A DNA stretch of 64,000 nt from Polaribacter atrinae (GTDB taxonomy: Bacteria > Bacteroidota > Bacteroidia > Flavobacteriales > Flavobacteriaceae), in contig NZ_CP150660.1 in assembly GCF_038023995.1 (NCBI RefSeq), positions 3,656,501 to 3,720,500 on the forward strand, read 5' to 3'. Numbering within the stretch: position 1 is the first letter of the stretch; each line of letters begins with the position of its first letter. Shown piece after piece: positions 8,853 to 17,134 of the stretch. The notes beneath the pieces are model-generated. The model had not been told where the DNA came from and searched no databases. It worked only from the letters and a program-made list of their open reading frames with translations. Position numbers and translations under genes: made by a program.

Positions 8853-9506
8853 ATGAAATTTTTTATTGATACTGCAAATTTAGAGCAAATTAAAGAAGCG
8901 CAAGCTTTAGGTATTTTAGACGGTGTAACTACAAACCCATCTTTAATGGCTAAAGAAGGAATTACTGGTGAAGCAAACATTATTAACCATTATAAAGAAA
9001 TTTGTAATTTGGTAGAAGGTGATGTTTCTGCAGAAGTAATTTCTACAGATTTTGACGGAATGGTAAAAGAAGGTGAAGCTTTGGCTGCTTTAAATCCGCA
9101 AATTGTGGTAAAATTACCAATGATTAAAGATGGTGTAAAAGCGTGTAAATATTTTTCTTCTAAAGGGATTAAAACAAACGTAACGTTAGTATTTTCTGCA
9201 GGTCAGGCTTTATTGGCAGCTAAAGCAGGAGCAACGTATGTTTCTCCGTTTATTGGTCGTTTAGACGATATTTCTACAGACGGAATGAATTTAATTAAAG
9301 AAATTCGTTTAATCTATGACAATTACGGTTTTGAAACTGAAATTTTAGCAGCTTCTGTGCGTAATACAATGCACATTATTAACTGTGCAAAATTAGGTGC
9401 AGATGTTATGACTGGACCTTTAAGTGCAATTGAAGGTTTGTTAAAACACCCTTTAACAGATAGTGGTTTAGCTACATTTTTAGCAGATTACAAAAAAGGA
9501 AATTAG
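8853..9506 (+). CDS. fsa: Fructose-6-phosphate aldolase / small transaldolase
   Basis: A 217-residue small transaldolase-family protein. It has the N-terminal [10 protein letters not shown] with Asp6, TTNPS, and the Schiff-base lysine K87 in the VVKLPM strand, which corresponds to the catalytic Lys of E. coli FsaA. The later [23 protein letters not shown] segment is typical of the family. Members make or cleave fructose 6-phosphate or act as transaldolase in the pentose phosphate pathway, and sequence alone does not separate the two. The 286-bp gap upstream contains repeats rather than another gene. Confidence 0.9.
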   Translation: MKFFIDTANLEQIKEAQALGILDGVTTNPSLMAKEGITGEANIINHYKEICNLVEGDVSAEVISTDFDGMVKEGEALAALNPQIVVKLPMIKDGVKACKYFSSKGIKTNVTLVFSAGQALLAAKAGATYVSPFIGRLDDISTDGMNLIKEIRLIYDNYGFETEILAASVRNTMHIINCAKLGADVMTGPLSAIEGLLKHPLTDSGLATFLADYKKGN

Positions 9507-9518
9507 AAAATAGTTTTT

Positions 9519-9570
9519 AATTATTAGTGTTTAGTTGTTAGTAATTATTGATAGTTAAACACTAATAATT
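9519..9570 (+). terminator. Long hairpin after fsa, possible terminator
   Basis: AATTATTAGTGTTTA (9519-9533) and TAAACACTAATAATT (9556-9570) form a perfect 15-bp stem with a 22-nt loop, beginning 12 bp after the fsa stop. The downstream side is A-rich on the plus strand, so it may act as an mRNA-protecting hairpin rather than an intrinsic terminator. Confidence 0.45.
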
Positions 9571-9589
9571 TAAAATTTTAAAATAATAA

Positions 9590-9665
9590 GAAGCTATTTC
9601 CTGCTTTACACTTTATCTTTTTGCAGAAAAAGCAAAAAGGATATCGTTTCAATCAGGGCTAAGCT
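9590..9665 (+). repeat. Dispersed flavobacterial element, copy B (short, degenerate)
   Basis: Reads AAGCTATTTCCTGCTTTACA, then CTTTATCTTTTTGC, a short loop, GCAAAAAGGATATCGTTTCA and ATCAGGGCTAAGCTT. The modules align with copies A and C. The hairpin TTTTTGC/GCAAAAA is intact although it differs in sequence from the others. Confidence 0.5.
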
Positions 9666-9764
9666 TATTTATTAGCTATTAACAAAATTAAAAACGGTTT
9701 TTGGTTTTTAGTTTTTTTTAGTTTTAGAACCTCACTAAAAACTAAGAACTGAAAACTAACAACT

Positions 9765-9788
9765 TTTAAATCTTAAAAAAGATTTAAA
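9765..9788 (+). promoter_or_regulatory. Hairpin ending two bases before the menD start codon
   Basis: TTTAAATCTT (9765-9774) and AAGATTTAAA (9779-9788) form a perfect 10-bp stem with a 4-nt loop, leaving only two bases before the ATG at 9791. It would occlude the ribosome landing site if formed, so it may influence menD initiation. Confidence 0.4.
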
Positions 9789-9790
9789 AA

Positions 9791-11479
9791 ATGTATCCAA
9801 AAAAAGAACTCGCACAAATTGTAATTTCAGCATGTAGTCAATTTAATATTGATACCGTTGTTATTTCTCCTGGTTCACGTAATGCTCCTTTAACGGTTGG
9901 TTTTTCTAATCATCCAGAAATAGAAACATTAAGTGTGGTAGACGAGCGTTGTGCTGCTTTTTTTGCTTTGGGTATTGCCCAACAAAGGCAAAGACCAGTT
10001 GCAATTGTTTGTACTTCTGGTTCTGCTTTGTTAAATTATTATCCTGCAATTGCAGAAGCTTTTTATAGCAATATTCCGTTAGTGGTAATTTCAGCAGACA
10101 GACCAAAACATTTAATAGATATTGGAGACGGACAAACGATTCGTCAAGAGAATGTCTTTGAAAATCATATTTTGTTTTCTGCCAATTTAATTGATGAAGT
10201 TGTCAGTTCGAGCGCAGTCGAGAACTCAAAACTTATTTGTGAGGCTTTGCAAATAGCAGTTTCGCAAAAAGGACCTGTGCATATAAATGTTCCGTTTGAT
10301 GAGCCTTTGTATGAAACTGTTTCTACAATTGATACGGTCATTGCGAACAAAGTGAAGCAATCTTTTGATGAGATTACTTCGTCGTTTGCTCCTCGTAATG
10401 ACGATACAGATTATGATGCTTTGTCTAAAATTTGGAATGAAGCCGAAAAGAAAATGATTCTTGTTGGCGTTAATTATCCGGATGAAGAACTACATCAGTT
10501 AATGGATTTTTATGCTGATGATACTTCTGTTTTAATTTTAACGGAAACCACTTCTAATTTGCATCAAAAGAAAGCGATAGATTCTATAGATCAATTAATT
10601 TCTTCTTTAGATAATACTCAGTTTGAGGCTTTAAAACCAGACGTGTTAATCACTTTTGGAGGAATGATTGTTTCTAAAAGAGTAAAACAGTTTTTAAGAA
10701 AATATTCGCCAAAGCATCATTGGAATATTGATAAGAAAAAAGCAATGAACACGTTTTTTTGTTTATCAGAATTTATTCAAATAGAACCGTTAGATTTCTT
10801 TTCGAAATTTAATGGAACAATCGTAAAAAAAGAAAGCAATTATCAGCAAAAATGGTTGCAATTTCGTGATGACAAGCGCGAGAAACATACTGCCTATTTA
10901 TCAAAAACAACACATTCTGATTTTAAAGTTTTTGAGCAAATTATAGAAAGTATACCTACTAATAGTCAATTGCAAATAAGCAACAGTTCTATAATTAGAT
11001 ACGCGCAATTGTTTTCTATAGATAAAACAAACAATATTTATTGTAATAGAGGAACAAGCGGAATTGATGGTAGCACAAGTACGGCTATTGGAGCGGCTTT
11101 TGCAGCTAAAAATCAGACTGTTTTTATAACAGGAGATATTAGTTTTTTTTATGATAGTAATGCGTTGTGGAATATTAATATTCCTAAAAACTTTAGAATT
11201 ATTTTAATTAATAATTCTGGTGGCGGAATTTTTAAAATTATTCCAGGACCAGGAACCACAAACGCTGCCAAATATTTTGAAACTCCGCATTCTTTAACTG
11301 CAGCGCATTTATGTAAAATGTATCATTTCGATTATTTAAAAGCAGATTCAACAGAAACAGTAGCAGCACAATTAAACGGTTTTTATGAAACATCAGAAAA
11401 ACCAAAAATATTAGAAATCTTTACGCCAAGTGAAGAAAATAATTTAATTTTAAAAGAATATTTTAAATATATACAATAA
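9791..11479 (+). CDS. menD: 2-succinyl-5-enolpyruvyl-6-hydroxy-3-cyclohexene-1-carboxylate synthase (MenD)
   Basis: A 562-residue thiamine-diphosphate enzyme of menaquinone synthesis that joins 2-oxoglutarate-derived semialdehyde to isochorismate. Visible hallmarks are ISPGSRNAPLT (residues 25-35), the cofactor-activating Glu52 in VVDERCAAFFALG, and the C-terminal diphosphate/Mg motif GDISFFYDSNAL followed by INNSGGGIF. Two dispersed repeats lie in frame: residues 138-146 (DNA 10202-10227) and residues 183-204 (DNA 10337-10402), the second adding a 22-residue segment rich in polar residues. The stop TAA shares a base with the next gene's ATG. menB is at 14641, beyond the IS element. Confidence 0.93.
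   Translation: MYPKKELAQIVISACSQFNIDTVVISPGSRNAPLTVGFSNHPEIETLSVVDERCAAFFALGIAQQRQRPVAIVCTSGSALLNYYPAIAEAFYSNIPLVVISADRPKHLIDIGDGQTIRQENVFENHILFSANLIDEVVSSSAVENSKLICEALQIAVSQKGPVHINVPFDEPLYETVSTIDTVIANKVKQSFDEITSSFAPRNDDTDYDALSKIWNEAEKKMILVGVNYPDEELHQLMDFYADDTSVLILTETTSNLHQKKAIDSIDQLISSLDNTQFEALKPDVLITFGGMIVSKRVKQFLRKYSPKHHWNIDKKKAMNTFFCLSEFIQIEPLDFFSKFNGTIVKKESNYQQKWLQFRDDKREKHTAYLSKTTHSDFKVFEQIIESIPTNSQLQISNSSIIRYAQLFSIDKTNNIYCNRGTSGIDGSTSTAIGAAFAAKNQTVFITGDISFFYDSNALWNINIPKNFRIILINNSGGGIFKIIPGPGTTNAAKYFETPHSLTAAHLCKMYHFDYLKADSTETVAAQLNGFYETSEKPKILEIFTPSEENNLILKEYFKYIQ
10202..10227 (+). repeat. TCGAGCGCAGTCGA-family repeat inside menD
   Basis: GTCAGTTCGAGCGCAGTCGA followed by GAACTC contains the 14-bp core at 10208-10221, which recurs near 15528, 40938, 46882 and 46920. 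It is translated in menD as residues 138-146 (VSSSAVENS). Confidence 0.7.
10337..10402 (+). repeat. 66-bp palindromic repeat embedded in frame in menD
   Basis: The left arm GTCATTGCGAACAAAGTGAA continues GCAATCT. The right arm has AGATTACTTC and ends CTCCTCGTAATGAC. The arms form an imperfect palindrome of exactly 22 codons (residues 183-204). The left arm matches the noncoding copy at 8697. Confidence 0.7.
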
Positions 11480-11970
11480 TGGATTCACAAGAAGATTTAT
11501 ACGAAGGAGAAGAGCACTTACAAGAAGACGAAAATAATTCGGAAGCGATAGACATGTACCTGAAAGAAGGTGATAAAGTAAACTTAGTCATTGAAACAGA
11601 AACAGGTTTAGGATATACTGTTTTAATTAATGAAGAGTTTGATGGTTTGCTTTTTAGAAGTGAAGTTTTTCAGGAATTAGAAGAAAACATGGAAGTTGTT
11701 GGGTATATAAAACAAATTCGTGAAGATGGGAAAATAGATGTTTCGCTTCGTCCACAAGGTTTTAGAAACGTAATCGATTCTGATGTAGATAAAGTATTAG
11801 CAAAGTTAAAAGATAGTAGAGAAGGTTTTTTATTGCTAACAGATAAAAGTTCGCCAGATTCTATTCGTTTTCATATGAAAATGAGTAAAAAAGCATTTAA
11901 AAAAGCAGTTGGTAATTTGTATAAACAAAAGCTGATTGCAATTAAAGAAGATAGAATAGAGTTAATTTAA
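11479..11970 (+). CDS. S1 RNA-binding protein, CvfB-like C-terminal half
   Basis: A 163-residue protein with an acidic N-terminus, an S1-type OB fold at about residues 29-92 (GDKVNLVIETETGLGYTVLI, then the RPQGFRN block) and a winged-helix-like region at about 100-163 ending MSKKAFKKAVGNLYKQKLI. This resembles the last S1 and winged-helix domains of CvfB (YitL) RNA-binding proteins, but it lacks the extra N-terminal S1 domains of full-length members, so it is about half the usual size. It overlaps menD by one base (TAATG) and is probably co-transcribed. The RNA target is unknown. Confidence 0.75.
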   Translation: MDSQEDLYEGEEHLQEDENNSEAIDMYLKEGDKVNLVIETETGLGYTVLINEEFDGLLFRSEVFQELEENMEVVGYIKQIREDGKIDVSLRPQGFRNVIDSDVDKVLAKLKDSREGFLLLTDKSSPDSIRFHMKMSKKAFKKAVGNLYKQKLIAIKEDRIELI

Positions 11971-12020
11971 AAACTTTATTTTTATAAAAGTAAAAAGTTA
12001 CAGTATAGCAAAGTTTAAAA

Positions 12021-13359
12021 GGCAGTATCTCATAAACTGTGTAAGTTTTAAAATCTCAGGTTAAATATTAATCTGAGATTTTTTTATTCATTAATTTTAA
12101 CTTTTACACACTTATGAAACCAGAAGATTTATTAAACGAAGACTTTTTAAAACAATTCAAGAATGCACCAGAGCTAACATCCTTTTTAGAACAGTTGCAC
12201 AAACGTGGTATTGAGAAGTTACTAGAAGGGGAACTAGATGCCCATTTAGACTACGATAAGCACAAAAAAAGTAAAGCAGCCAACCTTCGAAATGGTTACA
12301 CTAAAAAGAAATTAAAATCCGTTTTAGGAGAAACAGAGATTCAAGTTCCTCGAGACCGTGATAGTTCTTTTAATCCTTTAATTGTAAAGAAAAGAGAAAG
12401 TACAACAGAAGGCATCGAAAATATTATTATATCGCTTTATGCCAAAGGCATGAGTAACAGTGATATTGAAGAACAAATACGTGAGCTGTACGATTTTAAT
12501 ATTTCTACATCCACTATTTCAAGGATTACAGATAAGATTACAGAAGATGTTATTGCTTGGCGGAACAGGCCTTTGGAGGCCACTTACCTAATTGTTTGGA
12601 TGGATGGCATCGTATTTAAAGTTAGGGAAAACTCTAAAGTCATAAACAAGACTATTTATATTGCAGTAGGCCTGAGAACAGATGGCAAAAAGGAAGTCCT
12701 AGGATTATGGTTAGGTAAAAATGAATCTTCAGCCTTTTGGATGAGTGTTTTAACCGATATTAAAGCTCGAGGAACTCAAGATATACTTATCACAGCTACC
12801 GATAATTTAAATGGATTTACGGATACTATTAAAACTATTTTTCCGAAATCAACGACTCAAATTTGTGTTGTGCATCAAATAAGAAATTCGTGTCGTTACG
12901 TGGTCTGGAAGGACAAAAAGGAATTTACTCGTGACATGAAGCAAATCTATACTGCTCCTACAAAAGAAGCTGCCAAAGCTGCTTTAAATGACTTCAAAAC
13001 TAAATGGGATTCTAAATATTCTTACGCCATTAAAAGTTGGGAAAATAATTGGGATGAGCTTACAGTATTCTTTGATTTTCCTATTGAAATAAGAACCATA
13101 ATCTACACCACAAATCTTATAGAAAACCTAAATGGAAAGATACGGAAATACACAAAAAACAAACTCTCGTTTCCAACCGATGAAGCAGTTATGAAATCCG
13201 TGTTTTTAGCTTTGAGAGAAAGCACTAAAAAATGGACCATGCCAATCAGAAATTGGGGAGTGATACTAAATCAATTTTTAGCTATATTTGAAAACAGGAT
13301 TAAGTTATAAATAACCTAACCCTGAAATTTTGAACTTACACACTTTTTAGGATAGTGTC
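12021..13359 (+). mobile_element. Intact IS256-family insertion sequence (1339 bp)
   Basis: The element has imperfect terminal inverted repeats of about 40 bp. The left end begins GGCAGTATCTCATAAACTGT and the right end, reverse-complemented, begins GACACTATCCTAAAAAGTGT; both continue into GTAAGTT and a TCAGG block. It carries one full-length transposase and an 8-bp target duplication. A hairpin AAATCTCAG/CTGAGATTT (12051-12081) followed by T-rich DNA lies just inside the left end and may block read-through into the transposase. The intact state suggests a recent insertion. Confidence 0.93.
12114..13310 (+). CDS. IS256-family transposase
   Basis: A full-length 398-residue mutator-type DDE transposase. 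The likely catalytic residues are D164 in VWMDG, D230 in TATDN and E337 in the family signature [12 protein letters not shown] (334-345). An N-terminal helix-turn-helix region is suggested by [20 protein letters not shown] (114-133). The frame is uninterrupted from ATG to TAA, so the enzyme is probably active. It binds the terminal inverted repeats and moves the element by a copy-out mechanism typical of the family. Confidence 0.95.
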   Translation: MKPEDLLNEDFLKQFKNAPELTSFLEQLHKRGIEKLLEGELDAHLDYDKHKKSKAANLRNGYTKKKLKSVLGETEIQVPRDRDSSFNPLIVKKRESTTEGIENIIISLYAKGMSNSDIEEQIRELYDFNISTSTISRITDKITEDVIAWRNRPLEATYLIVWMDGIVFKVRENSKVINKTIYIAVGLRTDGKKEVLGLWLGKNESSAFWMSVLTDIKARGTQDILITATDNLNGFTDTIKTIFPKSTTQICVVHQIRNSCRYVVWKDKKEFTRDMKQIYTAPTKEAAKAALNDFKTKWDSKYSYAIKSWENNWDELTVFFDFPIEIRTIIYTTNLIENLNGKIRKYTKNKLSFPTDEAVMKSVFLALRESTKKWTMPIRNWGVILNQFLAIFENRIKL

Positions 13360-13384
13360 GTTTAAAATAGTATTCTTAAACTTT

Positions 13385-13412
13385 GCTAACTGCTAACTGC
13401 TAACTGCTAACT
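13385..13412. repeat. Four tandem copies of a 7-bp unit
   Basis: GCTAACT is repeated four times without change, ending two bases before the minus-strand stop codon at 13415-13417. It is a slipped-strand microsatellite in the 3' flank of the esterase-like gene, next to the right end of the IS. Confidence 0.9.
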
Positions 13413-13414
13413 GA

Positions 13415-14572
13415 TTATCTTCCACCTAGTCTTAAAATATTTTCATAAAACTTATCTGCATTAGGGTCTGCAGGATCCATTTTTCCATAACCAATTTTGT
13501 ATTGTACAATTGCTTTACTAATTTGTTTACCGCTTTCGTAAAATTTACCAATATAATAGTCGCCTAAAGGAGAAGAAGGGTAGAGTTTTAAAATCATTTT
13601 ACCAAAAGGAAGTAACTGATCTCCATTTTCCTTTTCCATAATTATTTTTTCCACAGCAAAAATATCAGTTTCTCTTATTCCTAAACTACTACCAAAAAGG
13701 AATTCGATTTCTAAGTATTTATTTTCTAAATAAGCAATAACATCCGAAGGCGATAAATCTTTGATGTTTTTATCAAACTCTTCTTTAGAAATTGCAGAAT
13801 AAACCTGAAAAACTTGATTTAGTGCTCTAGGAATTGCTTCGCTAATAGCAGATATACTACTAGCGGTGTTGATGGTATCATTTATAATGTTAAAGTTTTT
13901 TAGCTCTAAAGACTTTAAACCTCCTTGTAATTCTCCGATTTTTGTTTGTTTGTCAGTAGAAAATGAAGTAGAATTGTTTATGTATAGGTAAAAAGTATTG
14001 TCTTCTTTCTCATATCTTGGTAAGTTGTACGCTTGTAATTGTTGTCCTATAAAGTCAGAGAAAATAGGATTTATACAGATGTATGAATTAATAAGAGGAA
14101 TTCTTTCGCCTAAAAAAAAGGAAACTAAGTTTGCCGAAGTACCTTCTCCAATAATAGAAATAAAAGGAGAAGTTTTATAGGTGCTTTCTATTTCAAAAAT
14201 AACTTCATCTTTTATAAATTGATAAAATTTCTTGTTATCTGTAGTTAATTCTCCGGTGGTTCTATTAAAATAGGTGTCTTTTTTTCTGGTTTTAGCCATT
14301 TCAATTCCTACTACAATTTGCTTTGGAGCTTTGTCTTTAGCTGCAAATAAAACAGAATTACCTACATACGTATCAAACAAAATCTCACTATCTAAAACAA
14401 CTGCCAAAGGATAGTTTTTATCCTCTTCAGGGTCATAACCTTCTGGTAAATATATTTTTATATCTCTTTTGTCATCTGCATAATCAGAGATAATTGTTTT
14501 TTTTATTATTTTTTGTGCATACCCGCTAAGGCAAATCAACATAAATATTAGGGTGAACGATTTCTTTATCAT
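13415..14572 (-). CDS. Secreted esterase-like alpha/beta-hydrolase fold protein, nucleophile apparently lost
   Basis: A 385-residue protein with a signal peptide (MIKKSFTLIFMLICLSGYAQ). The N-terminal two thirds resemble the esterase D/Fes family (PF00756): DIKIYLPEGYDPEEDKNYPLAVVLDSE, then FYQFIKDEVIFEIESTY. At the expected nucleophile elbow GxSxG the sequence is IIGEGTSA (residues 141-147), with Gly144 where Ser belongs; the next residues are Thr145 and Ser146. The C-terminal part has a TPR-like helical stretch. It is probably periplasmic and may be non-catalytic or may use a shifted serine. It is transcribed divergently from menB. Confidence 0.65.
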   Translation of the reverse strand: MIKKSFTLIFMLICLSGYAQKIIKKTIISDYADDKRDIKIYLPEGYDPEEDKNYPLAVVLDSEILFDTYVGNSVLFAAKDKAPKQIVVGIEMAKTRKKDTYFNRTTGELTTDNKKFYQFIKDEVIFEIESTYKTSPFISIIGEGTSANLVSFFLGERIPLINSYICINPIFSDFIGQQLQAYNLPRYEKEDNTFYLYINNSTSFSTDKQTKIGELQGGLKSLELKNFNIINDTINTASSISAISEAIPRALNQVFQVYSAISKEEFDKNIKDLSPSDVIAYLENKYLEIEFLFGSSLGIRETDIFAVEKIIMEKENGDQLLPFGKMILKLYPSSPLGDYYIGKFYESGKQISKAIVQYKIGYGKMDPADPNADKFYENILRLGGR

Positions 14573-14585
14573 AAATTTGAATCTT

Positions 14586-14593
14586 TATTTTTG
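14586..14593 (+). promoter_or_regulatory. -7 promoter element before menB
   Basis: TATTTTTG exactly matches TAnnTTTG, 47 bp upstream of the menB ATG. Confidence 0.45.
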
Positions 14594-14640
14594 TAACCAA
14601 TTTTTTTGTTCTTCTAAAAGAACGTCCAAAATACAAAATT

Positions 14641-15480
14641 ATGATACAACCCGAGTGGAAAACTGTTAAAGAATACGAAGACATTACCTATAAAAAGTGT
14701 AATGGAGTTGCTAGAATTGCATTTAATAGACCTAATGTTAGAAATGCTTTTAGACCAAAAACAACCAAAGAATTATACGATGCTTTTTACGATGCAGGCG
14801 AAGATGTAAATATTGGCGTTGTGCTACTTTCTGCGGAAGGACCAAGTACAAAAGATGGTGTTTATTCTTTTTGTTCTGGTGGCGATCAAAAAGCACGAGG
14901 ACACCAAGGTTATGTTGGTGACGATGGTTATCACAGATTAAATATTTTAGAAGTACAACGTTTAATCCGATTTATGCCAAAAGCAGTTATTGCTGTGGTT
15001 CCGGGTTGGGCAGTTGGTGGCGGACACAGTTTACATGTTGTTTGCGATTTAACTTTGGCATCTAAAGAACACGCTATTTTTAAACAAACAGATGCAGATG
15101 TAACTTCTTTTGATGGTGGTTATGGTTCTGCATATTTGGCAAAAATGGTTGGACAAAAAAGAGCTCGTGAAATCTTTTTCTTAGGAAGAAATTATTCAGC
15201 ACAAGAAGCTTATGAAATGGGAATGGTAAATGCTGTTATTCCGCATGATGAGTTAGAATTTACTGCTTATGAATGGGCACAAGAAATTTTAGAAAAAAGT
15301 CCGACCTCTATAAAAATGTTAAAATTCGCAATGAACTTAACAGATGACGGAATGGTTGGTCAACAAGTTTTTGCTGGTGAAGCAACAAGACTTGCTTATA
15401 TGACTGAAGAAGCAAAAGAAGGAAGAGATGCTTTTCTTGAAAAGAGAAAACCAAACTTTCCTAAAAAATGGATCCCATAG
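14641..15480 (+). CDS. menB: 1,4-dihydroxy-2-naphthoyl-CoA synthase (MenB)
   Basis: A full-length 279-residue crotonase-superfamily enzyme that cyclises o-succinylbenzoyl-CoA in menaquinone synthesis. It has NRPNVRNAFRPKT, the FCSGGDQKARG oxyanion-hole region, VPGWAVGGGHSLHVVCDLT and the TDADVTSFDGGYGSAYLA segment specific to MenB. The TEEAKEGRDAFLEKRKPNF tail is standard. It lies about 3.2 kb after menD, with an IS element and an opposite-strand gene in between, so the men genes are clustered but not one operon here. Confidence 0.95.
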   Translation: MIQPEWKTVKEYEDITYKKCNGVARIAFNRPNVRNAFRPKTTKELYDAFYDAGEDVNIGVVLLSAEGPSTKDGVYSFCSGGDQKARGHQGYVGDDGYHRLNILEVQRLIRFMPKAVIAVVPGWAVGGGHSLHVVCDLTLASKEHAIFKQTDADVTSFDGGYGSAYLAKMVGQKRAREIFFLGRNYSAQEAYEMGMVNAVIPHDELEFTAYEWAQEILEKSPTSIKMLKFAMNLTDDGMVGQQVFAGEATRLAYMTEEAKEGRDAFLEKRKPNFPKKWIP

Positions 15481-15527
15481 AGAGTTTGTGGTAAGTCATT
15501 TTTAGTAAAGTAGTATGAGTTGTCTGG

Positions 15528-15541
15528 TTGAGCGCAGTCGA
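15528..15541 (+). repeat. TCGAGCGCAGTCGA-family repeat before purU
   Basis: TTGAGCGCAGTCGA differs at one position from the core found in menD. It lies 18 bp before the purU start and creates a spurious in-frame N-terminal extension if an upstream ATG at 15515 is taken as the start. Confidence 0.65.
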
Positions 15542-15559
15542 AACCTAAATAATATAACA

Positions 15560-16429
15560 ATGAAATCACAAGTAGTTTCTTTTTTAATAAAATGTCCAGA
15601 TCAAAAGGGATTAGTAGCAAAGATTACTAGTTTTTTTTATGAGAAAGGATTCAATATTTTAAGTTCTCAACAATATGTAAATTCAATTGAGAATACCTAT
15701 TTTATGAGGGTTCGTTTAAATGCAGAGGGCACTGATATTTCTAAGGAAACATTAGAAAATAATTTTTTGCAGTTGGCAGCACCTTTAAATATAGATTGGT
15801 CTGTAAATTATGGCGATAAAAAACAAAATGTTGCTATTATGGTTTCGCACACAAGTCATAATTTATATGATTTGTTAGAGCGTTCTAAAGAAGGGCGATT
15901 AGATTGTAATGTGAAGATGATTATTAGTAATCATAATAAATTAAGATACATTGCAGACATGTTTAATGTCCCTTTTTATCATTTACCTGTTACAAAAGAG
16001 ACCAAAAAAGACCAAGAAGATCAAATTGTACAATTGTTAGATTCTAATGGAGTAGATTTGGTAATTATGGCAAGGTATATGCAAATTTTATCTGCAGATT
16101 TCATCAATCATTATCCAGAGAAAATTATCAACATTCATCATTCTTTTTTACCCGCTTTTCAAGGAGCTAATCCCTATAAAAAAGCATATGAAAGAGGTGT
16201 AAAATTAATTGGGGCAACAGCACATTATGCTACGGTAGATTTAGATGAAGGACCAATTATTGAGCAAGATGTAAAACCTGTAACGCATGAAAGTACACCA
16301 ACAACTCTAAAAAGGATTGGTGCAGATATAGAGAAATTGGTATTGGCTAGAGCAGTTAAAAACCACTTAAATCATCAAATAATTGTTTCTGGAAATAGAG
16401 CAGTTGTTTTTCCAGAAGCAGGAGAGTAA
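15560..16429 (+). CDS. purU: Formyltetrahydrofolate deformylase (PurU)
   Basis: A 289-residue enzyme hydrolysing 10-formyltetrahydrofolate to formate and THF. It has an N-terminal ACT domain (residues about 5-80, CPDQKGLVAKITSFFYEKGFNI) and a formyltransferase domain from about 90, with the conserved INIHHSFLP (H193) and the VDLDEG aspartate D229. I choose the ATG at 15560: the frame is open back to 15515, but the extra 15 codons are translated from the TCGAGCGCAGTCGA-type repeat and do not resemble PurU N-termini. The product helps balance one-carbon and glycine pools. Confidence 0.93.
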   Translation: MKSQVVSFLIKCPDQKGLVAKITSFFYEKGFNILSSQQYVNSIENTYFMRVRLNAEGTDISKETLENNFLQLAAPLNIDWSVNYGDKKQNVAIMVSHTSHNLYDLLERSKEGRLDCNVKMIISNHNKLRYIADMFNVPFYHLPVTKETKKDQEDQIVQLLDSNGVDLVIMARYMQILSADFINHYPEKIINIHHSFLPAFQGANPYKKAYERGVKLIGATAHYATVDLDEGPIIEQDVKPVTHESTPTTLKRIGADIEKLVLARAVKNHLNHQIIVSGNRAVVFPEAGE

Positions 16430-16524
16430 AAAAAGTAGGCAGTAATTCACTTGCAGTTGGCTGTTTAGAATTAAAATCTACTTTAATTATAATTTTTGAA
16501 TCATTTAATTTTCAACGTATATAA

Positions 16525-17133
16525 ATGAAAATAATCTGTATTGGGCGCAATTACGCAAAACATATCGAAGAATTAGCAAACGAAAGACCAGAAAACCCTG
16601 TTGTTTTTTTAAAGCCGGATTCTGCTATTTTACCAAGAAAAAATCCATTTTTCATACCTCCTTTTTCTAATGATGTTCATTATGAAGTAGAGGTTTTGGT
16701 GAAAATAAATAAAGTTGGTAAACATATTGATGCAAAGTTTGCTCATAAATATTATGATGAAATTGGTTTAGGAATCGATTTTACAGCAAGAGATGTTCAG
16801 GCAAAATGCAAGGAAAAAGGTTTGCCTTGGGAGAAAGCAAAAGCTTTTGACGGAAGTGCTGTTGTAGGAGAATTTTATCCGAAGGAAGAATTTGATTTAG
16901 AGAACTTAAAATTTCAATTGTTTAAGAACAATGAAATTGTTCAGGACGGAAACACAAATGCAATGTTGTGGAAAACGGATGAACTAATTTCTTATGTTTC
17001 TCAATACTTCACCTTAAAAAAAGGAGATATTATTTTTACAGGAACACCAGCAGGAGTTGGTAAAGTTGTAGAGAATGACAATTTAAAAGGAGTTATTGAA
17101 GGAAAAGAAGCTTTTAATATTAGAGTGAAATAG
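16525..17133 (+). CDS. Fumarylacetoacetate hydrolase (FAH) family protein
   Basis: A 202-residue single-domain FAH-fold protein. Metal-ligand acidic residues are expected in the HYEVEVLVKI strand (two Glu) and the GIDFTARDVQ segment (Asp), and the C-terminal FTGTPAGVG motif is present. This size class includes acylpyruvate hydrolases and oxaloacetate decarboxylase-type enzymes; which reaction applies cannot be decided. It starts a run of tightly spaced plus-strand genes (1-bp gap to the next), ending with cinA. Confidence 0.88.
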   Translation: MKIICIGRNYAKHIEELANERPENPVVFLKPDSAILPRKNPFFIPPFSNDVHYEVEVLVKINKVGKHIDAKFAHKYYDEIGLGIDFTARDVQAKCKEKGLPWEKAKAFDGSAVVGEFYPKEEFDLENLKFQLFKNNEIVQDGNTNAMLWKTDELISYVSQYFTLKKGDIIFTGTPAGVGKVVENDNLKGVIEGKEAFNIRVK

Positions 17134-17134
17134 G

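Larger units (their letters stand above)
12007..13387. repeat. 12-bp palindrome split by the IS element, with 8-bp target duplication
   Basis: Flanking the IS are GTTTAAAA at 12013-12020 and GTTTAAAA at 13360-13367, a perfect target duplication. Removing the IS and one duplicate restores AGCAAAGTTTAA, a 10-nt loop and TTAAACTTTGCT, a perfect 12-bp inverted repeat between the convergent S1-protein and esterase-like genes. The IS therefore landed in what looks like a shared transcription terminator. Confidence 0.8.

Noticed and set aside
13385-13412. CRISPR-like array
   Set aside because: Units are 7 bp with no spacers; no cas genes are present anywhere in the window.
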